Position numbers and translations under genes: made by a program. Positions 53,102-59,001 of a stretch of 59,001 nt of DNA are shown here, piece after piece (position 1 is the stretch's first letter; each line of letters starts with the position of its first letter). This stretch comes from Tannerella forsythia (GTDB taxonomy: Bacteria > Bacteroidota > Bacteroidia > Bacteroidales > Tannerellaceae), in assembly GCF_001006485.1 (NCBI RefSeq), contig NZ_JUET01000071.1:1-59001 (forward strand), given 5' to 3'. The notes below the pieces were generated by a model. It saw only the letters and a program-made list of their open reading frames with translations. It was not told where the DNA came from and ran no database searches.

Positions 53102-54073
53102 ATGGAAGAAAGAGTAGAAACAATGGATTTGACGGGGTTCACGGAGAAAATCGGTCGGATACGCACGGCCATGTCGTCGGTACTTGTCGGGCAAGAGCGC
53201 ACGGTCGATTTGCTGCTTACCGTGATGCTGGCCAAAGGGCATGTGCTCATCGAAGGCGTACCGGGTATTGCCAAAACACTGATGGCGCGACTGATGGCAC
53301 AGCTCGTGGACGCACGCTTCTCACGTATTCAGTTTACGCCCGACCTGATGCCGTCGGATGTGCTGGGTACGTCGGTGTTTAACATGAAAACGAGTGATTT
53401 CGATTTTCATAAGGGGCCGATTTTCGCCGACATCGTACTCGTCGACGAGGTGAACCGCGCTCCCGCCAAGACACAGTCCGCCCTGTTCGAGGTGATGGAA
53501 GAACGACAAGTGACCCTCGACGGAACAACGTATAAGATGAGCCCGTTATACACCATTCTGGCTACGCAGAACCCGGTAGAACAGGAAGGCACCTACAAGC
53601 TGCCCGAAGCGCAGTTAGACCGCTTCCTGATGAAGATCACGATGCAATACCCCACGCTCGACGAGGAGGTGCGGATTCTGGAACGTCATCATGCGAACGC
53701 GCGGTTGACGTCGCTGGAGACGATCCGCCCCGTCCTGACGGCCGACGAGCTGCTGCGGCTCAGTGACTGTGTAGGCAAGGTATATGTCGAACCGTCTCTG
53801 CTGCGTTATGTGGCTGCCATCGTCCATCAGACACGCACGAGCAAGGCCGTCTATCTCGGCGCCTCGCCGCGTGCGTCGGTAGCGCTTATGCAGTCGGCCA
53901 AAGCCTTCGCACTGTTGCAGGGACGCGACTTTATCACACCCGAAGATGTGAAATTCATCGCCCCATCCGTATTGCAGCATCGGTTGACGTTGACGGCCGA
54001 AGCCGAGATGGAAGGTCATACGCCGTCGAAAGTCATACGCCGTCTGATCGAAAAAGTAGAAGTACCGAAATAA
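53102..54073 (+). CDS. MoxR-family AAA+ ATPase
   Basis: A 323-residue AAA+ chaperone-like ATPase. Walker A is GVPGIAKTLMARL and Walker B is ADIVLVDEVNRAPAKTQSAL; the sensor-1 motif is ILATQNPVEQEGTYKLPEAQ, and the C-terminal lid follows. MoxR proteins act with von Willebrand or DUF58 partners to fold or activate clients at the membrane. The start at 53102 is used; MDLTGFTEK at 53123 is also possible. The TAA stop shares a base with the ATG of the DUF58 gene (TAATG). Confidence 0.92.
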   Translation: MEERVETMDLTGFTEKIGRIRTAMSSVLVGQERTVDLLLTVMLAKGHVLIEGVPGIAKTLMARLMAQLVDARFSRIQFTPDLMPSDVLGTSVFNMKTSDFDFHKGPIFADIVLVDEVNRAPAKTQSALFEVMEERQVTLDGTTYKMSPLYTILATQNPVEQEGTYKLPEAQLDRFLMKITMQYPTLDEEVRILERHHANARLTSLETIRPVLTADELLRLSDCVGKVYVEPSLLRYVAAIVHQTRTSKAVYLGASPRASVALMQSAKAFALLQGRDFITPEDVKFIAPSVLQHRLTLTAEAEMEGHTPSKVIRRLIEKVEVPK

Positions 54074-55386
54074 TGTACCTGAGCAAGCGGTTTTACATCT
54101 TCTGCGTGGCAGCCGTCGTCCTGTTTCTGGCGGGCTACGTCTTTCCCGTGTTATTCATGGCGGGGAAGATGCTGCTCGTGGCACAGGCGCTGCTCTCGGC
54201 AGCTGACATTGCGCTGCTGTGGCGGCAGAAGGATGGAGTATATGCCGAGCGTTCGTGTGCCGCCCGTTTCTCGAACGGCGACCCCAACCCTGTACGCATC
54301 GCCGTAGAGAACCGCTATCCCTTCGCCGTACATATTGAGGTGATCGACGAGCTACCCGACGTGTTTCAGCGGCGCGATATTCTTTTCCCGCTCCACCTGC
54401 TATCCGGCGCTCGCAAAGAGATTGTCTATCAGCTACGGCCAGTGAAACGCGGCGAATATGGCTTCGGACATATCCGTCTGTTCGTCTCCACGGCCATCGG
54501 GTTCGTCGTACGCCGTATCACGGCTGGTCAGCCTGCCCGGGTCAAAGTCTACCCCTCCTACCTCATGCTGCACCGCTACGAGCTGATGGCCATCCATAAT
54601 AACCTGACCGAATTAGGTATCAAACGCATTCGTCGCATCGGTCATCATACCGAATTCGAGCATATCAAGGAATATGTGAAGGGCGACGACTACCGCACCA
54701 TCAACTGGAAGGCCAGTGCCCGCCGGCATCAGGTAATGGTCAACACGTATCAGGACGAACGGTCGCAACATATCTACAACATCATCGATAAGGGGCGCGT
54801 CATGCAGTCGGTATTTCGGGGGATGACCCTACTCGACTATTCGATCAATGCCGCGCTGGTACTCTCGTTCGTAGCGATCCGGAAAGAAGACAAGGCCGGG
54901 CTGATTACCTTTGCCGAGCGTTTTGAGACATTCGTTCCGGCCGGAAAGCAGTCGTCTCAGATGCAGCTCCTGCTCGAAGACCTCTACCGTCAACAGACTA
55001 CCTTCGGCGAAAGCGATTACTCGTCACTCTACGTGCATCTGAACAAACACGTAAGCAAACGCAGTCTGCTCATCATTTACACGAATTTCGACCGCATCAT
55101 CGGGATGGAACGCCAGCTGAGCTATATGCAGCAGTTGGCACGTCAACACGTCGTGCTGGTCATCTTCTTCGAGGATGTCGAGCTTCGTGACTTTGCCGCA
55201 CGCCCTCCGCAGAGCTCCGAGGACTGCTTCCATCAGGTGATCGCCGACCGGTTTATCTACGAAAAACAATACGTGACGACCACCCTCCGCCGGCATGGCA
55301 TCTATTCGCTCCTCACCACACCCGAAGACCTCTCGGTCGATGTCATCAACAAATACCTTGAGATGAAAGCCAAACGACTGCTTTAA
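54073..55386 (+). CDS. DUF58 / VWA-like protein
   Basis: A 437-residue protein with two N-terminal hydrophobic helices (FYIFCVAAVVLFLAGYVFP, FMAGKMLLVAQALLSA), then a beta-rich region, then the DUF58 signature DYRTINWKASARRHQVMVN and a VWA-like domain (AALVLSFVAIRKEDKAGLITF). Partner of MoxR; possible assembly or stress role at the inner membrane. Last gene of the operon; a repeat-rich gap follows. Confidence 0.88.
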   Translation: MYLSKRFYIFCVAAVVLFLAGYVFPVLFMAGKMLLVAQALLSAADIALLWRQKDGVYAERSCAARFSNGDPNPVRIAVENRYPFAVHIEVIDELPDVFQRRDILFPLHLLSGARKEIVYQLRPVKRGEYGFGHIRLFVSTAIGFVVRRITAGQPARVKVYPSYLMLHRYELMAIHNNLTELGIKRIRRIGHHTEFEHIKEYVKGDDYRTINWKASARRHQVMVNTYQDERSQHIYNIIDKGRVMQSVFRGMTLLDYSINAALVLSFVAIRKEDKAGLITFAERFETFVPAGKQSSQMQLLLEDLYRQQTTFGESDYSSLYVHLNKHVSKRSLLIIYTNFDRIIGMERQLSYMQQLARQHVVLVIFFEDVELRDFAARPPQSSEDCFHQVIADRFIYEKQYVTTTLRRHGIYSLLTTPEDLSVDVINKYLEMKAKRLL

Positions 55387-55753
55387 GTTTAAGGCCATAT
55401 TCCCCTTCGAGTGTTTAGATATTTAGTTGTTGGTTAGTTAGCGTTCAGCAGCCAGCGTAATTTAATTGTCAATTATCATGCAGAGTACATGATTTGGTCT
55501 GTACCACGTATAACCATTGACCATTGTTCAAACGCCCCAAGGGCATACAAGGGCTGAAAGCCCGTTCTGTTTCAGCCCCATCCCGTAAGGGTGGGGTCCC
55601 GTCCCACCTTGTTCGGAGGGCTGTAAGCCTGACATGATCGTTAGCGGTCAGTTTTCAAGCAGTCAGCTATTATCATCCAACAATCAAACAACTCAACCAT
55701 TCAACAGCTCAACGCCCGAAGGGCATCACTTTTCATTTTTCATTTTTCGTTTT
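55387..55753. other. Gene-free interspersed repeat region
   Basis: Contains repeat type B copy 2 (55460-55652), GGGCATACAAGGGCTGAAAG-type units and short CAACTCAACCATTCAACA runs. No gene is supported. Confidence 0.6.
55460..55652. repeat. Interspersed repeat type B, copy 2
   Basis: Shares long blocks with 48587-48766, including CAGCCCCATCCCGTAAGGGT and GAGGGCTGTAAGCCTGACAT. Confidence 0.7.
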
Positions 55754-58174
55754 TCACTTCTTAATCAATTTCTGCGTGTACGTCTGTCCGTCTTTGACGA
55801 CGCGCACGAAGTACAGTCCCGCCGGCAATCCGGCCATCGAGATTTGGAACGTCGGCTCATTCGTCCGGAACGAGCGCAGCATCGTCATACCGCTCCAGAG
55901 CTGGATTTCGTAGGGGCTTCTGTCGGTCGAGAGCACGCTTAATCCGCTGACTTCGTCCGTCTCCATCAGCTGCAAGGTCACTTCGTCCGTTGCCGGGTTG
56001 GGGGAGAGGGTGAAGTGAGAACGGGATGTTACCTCAATTGACAATGCTATGCTATTCGTGTAGCAGCCTTGTTGCTTAACGCGAACATTAATTCTTGCTC
56101 GTCCTTCCTTGAGAGGTGTAAGATGTGCTATATATCCACCTTGATGAGATACCGATACGATATTCGGATTATAATTAACCCATTCCCAGTTGCTAATGGG
56201 GATATTTATTAAAGGAGCATTATTAATACGGAAATGAATATCTCTATTAGGAGTAACTTGATACAAATTTAAACCGATCTGCCCATATGACATATCTGCA
56301 TTATGCCATCCTATTCCATTATCATAAACAGATGCTTCTAATATTGGGTCGAATAACCATATGTTTCTGTTAATATTAAGGGGGTTACTGTTTATTCTGA
56401 TATTTGCTCTTAATTCAACATCTCCTGTATTTCTACGCTTTAATGTTACTTTATCAGTTGTAGACGATAAGATTATAGCATTATTATTGCTTAAACTCCA
56501 TTGAACTATTGCTCCTGCCGGCAGGTTTTCTATCGTATAGGTTGCCTGATCGCAGACCGATGCAGGGCCGGAGAGGTGGGGCTGATATTGGGTATTCCCC
56601 ACTCCTACGGCATACCAGGCATTTTCGATCTGGTGCTCTAAGAAACTATTTGTGCCCGCTATTTCTCTTGCTGCATTAATCATTGATGTTCTGATTTGTG
56701 CATAAGAAGTTGTAAAGCGTAAATATCCACCGAAAACAGCTTTAACAATAAGATTTTCCGCATTATCCATCCCAATTCCCCATACTGAATAGTTTCTTCC
56801 CAAGGTATTTACTCCAGTACCTCCATTTACTAATAGGTAAAACCAGTGCGAAAAAACACCTCCACGCACATAACTGTCTCCTGAGTTATATTGTGGAGAA
56901 GCGTATGTATTTGCAATTTGACTCATCGCATTACTTGCATTCGTATTCTGTAAATTTCTTAAACAAGAATAATTTCTAGTAATTTGTTCTCCAATTTGCC
57001 ATACAGAATTAGGATGTATGCGATGTTCCATTATAACTCCCCAAATATCACTCATCCCTTCGTTAAAAGCCCTTTGATCTGTTGTGTTGTTCCAGCCTAT
57101 CTGAAAATGAGTAATACCGTGCCCAAACTCATGAGCAACCACATCAACACTTGCTAAGGGTTGAAAATCACTACCTCCTTCTCCAAAAGATAATGTGCGA
57201 TCAATAGAATTCCAAAATGCGTTGTCATAATTATTGCTATAGCGTATATGTGCGTCAATTGTAAACCCATCATCATCCATGCTGTTTATATTGTGAGTAT
57301 TGTATAATCTGTCGCAAATACGCTGTAATGCCCACTGCACGTCCAAGCCCATATCGTTGTTGTTGGGACGGTGTTCTGCCTGTGTCCAATTGTTATCATT
57401 ATCCGTTATATCTACTCTGCTTAAGATATTCGTTCTCCCTTCTAAATTCCATGTATGAATAATTGTATTTCGTGTGGAATCGACCAAATGATAACTTCCT
57501 TGATAGTTATGTGTAGTTCCTTGTTGGCTTCCGGAATAGCGGGTCGCAAATGTTCCCTGTGCCGAAAAATCGATAAAAACTGGTTCAGTCATTCGCAGAC
57601 TCCCCGTATGTGCATCTATAAATCCTACTTCTGTATTTTGCGGATAATCTGCATATAAATATACTCTGTAAACAAGTGCCGGCAAGGTATCCGTTTTTTC
57701 TAAAATTTCTTTTATAATCAATTCTGCTATATAATTGTAAATCGCTTTTTCCGGTATATTTTTATATTTAGCAAAATGCTTCATAGCTTCGTGTCCGGTA
57801 ATAGAAGGCTTGGGGCTTACGTCGCTAGCATCTACGTAATGCCCATGTGCAAAGTACATTTTACCGTTTTTATAGTGGAAATTATATCCGGCTCCATCTA
57901 TTTTAATTCCATTATAATACTGTTCGAAATGTTCGTGAATAAATTCTTTTTGTTTTTGTCTGTGCTGTATTTTTCTGAACTCATCGGTCGGTTTTACTTT
58001 AAGGATACTCTTAAAGAAAGTTTCAGCAGATGTCGGTATTATCACCCGCTTATCATCTGCCGAAAATTCTATAGACTCAAGAACTCCTTTTGAATTTTTT
58101 CGAAGAATGGTTTTTTGCGCAAGTGTACTCCATGTAATAGCCATCAAAATGACTGCTGAAATTAGTTTTTTCAT
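55754..58174 (-). CDS. Forsilysin-like M4 metalloprotease (KLIKK protease)
   Basis: An 806-residue secreted thermolysin-family protease. Signal peptide at ~1-19 (AITWSTLAQ). An FTP-type propeptide follows, then the M4 catalytic domain with zinc site VVAHEFGHGITHF and third ligand NEGMSDIWG. The C-terminal T9SS sorting domain (from ~NPATDEVTLQLMETDE) ends exactly in KLIKK, the hallmark of the six T. forsythia KLIKK proteases; the M4 member is named forsilysin. It lies five bases after the potempin-like gene on the same strand. Base composition changes sharply inside the gene: the sorting-domain end (55754 to ~56030) is GC-rich, most of the rest AT-rich. Confidence 0.9.
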   Translation of the reverse strand: MKKLISAVILMAITWSTLAQKTILRKNSKGVLESIEFSADDKRVIIPTSAETFFKSILKVKPTDEFRKIQHRQKQKEFIHEHFEQYYNGIKIDGAGYNFHYKNGKMYFAHGHYVDASDVSPKPSITGHEAMKHFAKYKNIPEKAIYNYIAELIIKEILEKTDTLPALVYRVYLYADYPQNTEVGFIDAHTGSLRMTEPVFIDFSAQGTFATRYSGSQQGTTHNYQGSYHLVDSTRNTIIHTWNLEGRTNILSRVDITDNDNNWTQAEHRPNNNDMGLDVQWALQRICDRLYNTHNINSMDDDGFTIDAHIRYSNNYDNAFWNSIDRTLSFGEGGSDFQPLASVDVVAHEFGHGITHFQIGWNNTTDQRAFNEGMSDIWGVIMEHRIHPNSVWQIGEQITRNYSCLRNLQNTNASNAMSQIANTYASPQYNSGDSYVRGGVFSHWFYLLVNGGTGVNTLGRNYSVWGIGMDNAENLIVKAVFGGYLRFTTSYAQIRTSMINAAREIAGTNSFLEHQIENAWYAVGVGNTQYQPHLSGPASVCDQATYTIENLPAGAIVQWSLSNNNAIILSSTTDKVTLKRRNTGDVELRANIRINSNPLNINRNIWLFDPILEASVYDNGIGWHNADMSYGQIGLNLYQVTPNRDIHFRINNAPLINIPISNWEWVNYNPNIVSVSHQGGYIAHLTPLKEGRARINVRVKQQGCYTNSIALSIEVTSRSHFTLSPNPATDEVTLQLMETDEVSGLSVLSTDRSPYEIQLWSGMTMLRSFRTNEPTFQISMAGLPAGLYFVRVVKDGQTYTQKLIKK

Positions 58175-58179
58175 GATTT

Positions 58180-58563
58180 TTATTTTTTACGTTGATAAAT
58201 TTCTGTAAGATCGCGTATGGCAATTAAATCCAATGGAAATAATTGCATTTTATCCCTATAAAAAAGATATTTATACCTATAGTTGCACATTAATAGTACT
58301 GTATCGTTGAGGATGGAGTATTCGCATTGAAACGATGTGTATTGTTCCTTTGTGTAATCATACTTGTGAACAATACCCGATGGAAGAAACTCTCTATATC
58401 CGGTAGGAATAATTGGCCTCCCTCCAGAGTTAATCAATTCCCACTTCCCCAAGATTGCCTGTTCCGGATTGGCAGGAGGTGAATGCAACTGTCCATTCTC
58501 GCACCCCACTCCTCCTATCAGCAGAAGCAGGACACCTATCCATAAAATAATTTGCTGTTTCAT
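58180..58563 (-). CDS. Potempin-like lipoprotein inhibitor
   Basis: A 127-residue lipoprotein: signal peptide with lipobox LLLLIGGVGC, Cys21 as the lipidated residue, then a ~105-residue domain rich in predicted beta-strands (ILGKWELINSGG, SFQCEYSILNDTVLLMC, YLFYRDKMQLF). In T. forsythia every KLIKK protease gene lies directly downstream of a potempin gene encoding an outer-membrane inhibitor of 98-132 residues. This gene matches that place and size and is probably the forsilysin partner; which potempin letter it is I cannot say. The longer open frame to 58854 lacks a signal peptide and is rejected. Promoter element at 58713-58720. Confidence 0.78.
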   Translation of the reverse strand: MKQQIILWIGVLLLLIGGVGCENGQLHSPPANPEQAILGKWELINSGGRPIIPTGYREFLPSGIVHKYDYTKEQYTSFQCEYSILNDTVLLMCNYRYKYLFYRDKMQLFPLDLIAIRDLTEIYQRKK

Positions 58564-58712
58564 GTTTTTCTGTTTTTTAAAGTTTATACTTGTTTCCGCG
58601 TTCCGGATATTTCTTTTACGCTGCGCCTCCGGTGCGGTTTGCGAGGCGCATCGGCTTGCCCTGATGGAGTATCGGTCGTTATTTCCATAACCTTGCGTTT
58701 TTGATGATACTA

Positions 58713-58720
58713 CAAAGTTA
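58713..58720 (-). promoter_or_regulatory. -7 promoter element for the potempin-forsilysin pair
   Basis: Reads TAACTTTG on the minus strand; the leader to the ATG at 58563 is about 140 bases. Confidence 0.55.
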
Positions 58721-58928
58721 TAAACGATTTCTGAGAATACGTAAATATTTAAGCTGTTTTTTTGCGTCCTTTGCGTCGTTCTTTGCGAACTTGGCGGTAA
58801 GATCACCGCAAGGAACGCGAAAGTTACGCAAAGCACGCAAGTTTGTTTAAGCAAAACATCTCGACCATTAAATAAATCAACATTTTATATCAGGCTTACA
58901 GCCCTCCGCAGGAGTGGGTATTCTTTTT

Positions 58929-58990
58929 CCCCCGACGCTTCGCTTCGCTACACATTGGGCTGAATTAATGCGCCCCTGCGGAGCTGTTAC
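58929..58990. repeat. Interspersed repeat type A, copy 3
   Basis: CCCCGACGCTTCGCTTCGC...CACATTGGGCTGAATTAATG...GAGCTG; compare 23541-23605 and 48526-48580. Confidence 0.6.
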
Positions 58991-59001
58991 AGCGGTCAGC
59001 C

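Larger units (their letters stand above)
58564..59001. other. Upstream region of potempin gene with repeats
   Basis: Holds the potempin promoter, TTTGCGT-rich direct and inverted units (about 58755-58840), a GGCTTACAGCCCT unit in reverse orientation (about 58892), and repeat type A copy 3. No gene is seen up to the window end. Confidence 0.55.

Overview
The window looks like chromosomal DNA of a Bacteroidales bacterium, most probably Tannerella forsythia or a close relative. The strongest clues are three. Genes are preceded by the Bacteroidetes promoter element TAnnTTTG instead of clear Shine-Dalgarno sites. Surface proteins carry type IX secretion (T9SS) C-terminal domains. At the right end a thermolysin-like metalloprotease ends exactly in KLIKK (the forsilysin member of the T. 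forsythia KLIKK proteases) and sits directly behind a small lipoprotein that fits the potempin inhibitor family. No replication origin, CRISPR array, integrase or transposase was seen.

Layout. 1-5.3 kb: rpoN, then a gcvH-purE-ispG run, then a convergent alpha/beta hydrolase. 5.4-9.1 kb: a large T9SS beta-helix surface protein. 9.5-13.6 kb: a PLD-like protein, tRNA-Ala(GGC), a DUF4286 gene, ruvC and gdhA. 13.7-21.7 kb: a PEP/pyruvate-binding protein with receiver-like domains, a large periplasmic TPR protein and an outer-membrane barrel. 21.7-28.3 kb: a small TPR gene, ahcY, a two-ketosynthase plus small transporter mini-cluster, an RDD protein and a tRNA-dihydrouridine synthase. 28.3-30.9 kb: a lamin-tail surface protein and asd.

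31.1-38.2 kb is an AT-rich island bounded by two identical 362-bp direct repeats. Each repeat carries the 3' end of asd and the 3' part of a rhodanese gene, so one rhodanese copy is truncated and one is whole. The island holds what looks like a RiPP (ribosomally made, post-translationally modified peptide) cluster: a TonB-receptor-like outer-membrane protein, a glycosyltransferase resembling polypeptide GalNAc-transferases, a 63-residue double-glycine-leader precursor peptide, a large YcaO enzyme of the E. coli YcaO type, and a LuxR-type regulator, followed by a queA remnant. The glycosyltransferase, ycaO and the regulator are all interrupted by frameshifts. The cluster is therefore decaying, partly mis-sequenced, or (for the regulator, which has a perfect A AAA AAG heptamer) possibly read by programmed frameshifting. 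This is the best candidate here for an undescribed system.

38.3-49 kb: rhodanese, sulfatase, MazG-like protein, deoC, a ThrRS-like/uridine-kinase fusion, a Na/phosphate cotransporter, uxaC, pfkA, and a 1-kb stretch of interspersed repeats with a degraded GyrI-like gene. 49-55.4 kb: a tight membrane/AAA operon (SpoIIM-like, membrane protein, DUF4129-like, DUF4350-like, MoxR, DUF58). 55.4-59 kb: more interspersed repeats, the forsilysin-like protease and its potempin-like inhibitor gene. All identifications are by eye from sequence motifs; no database search was run.
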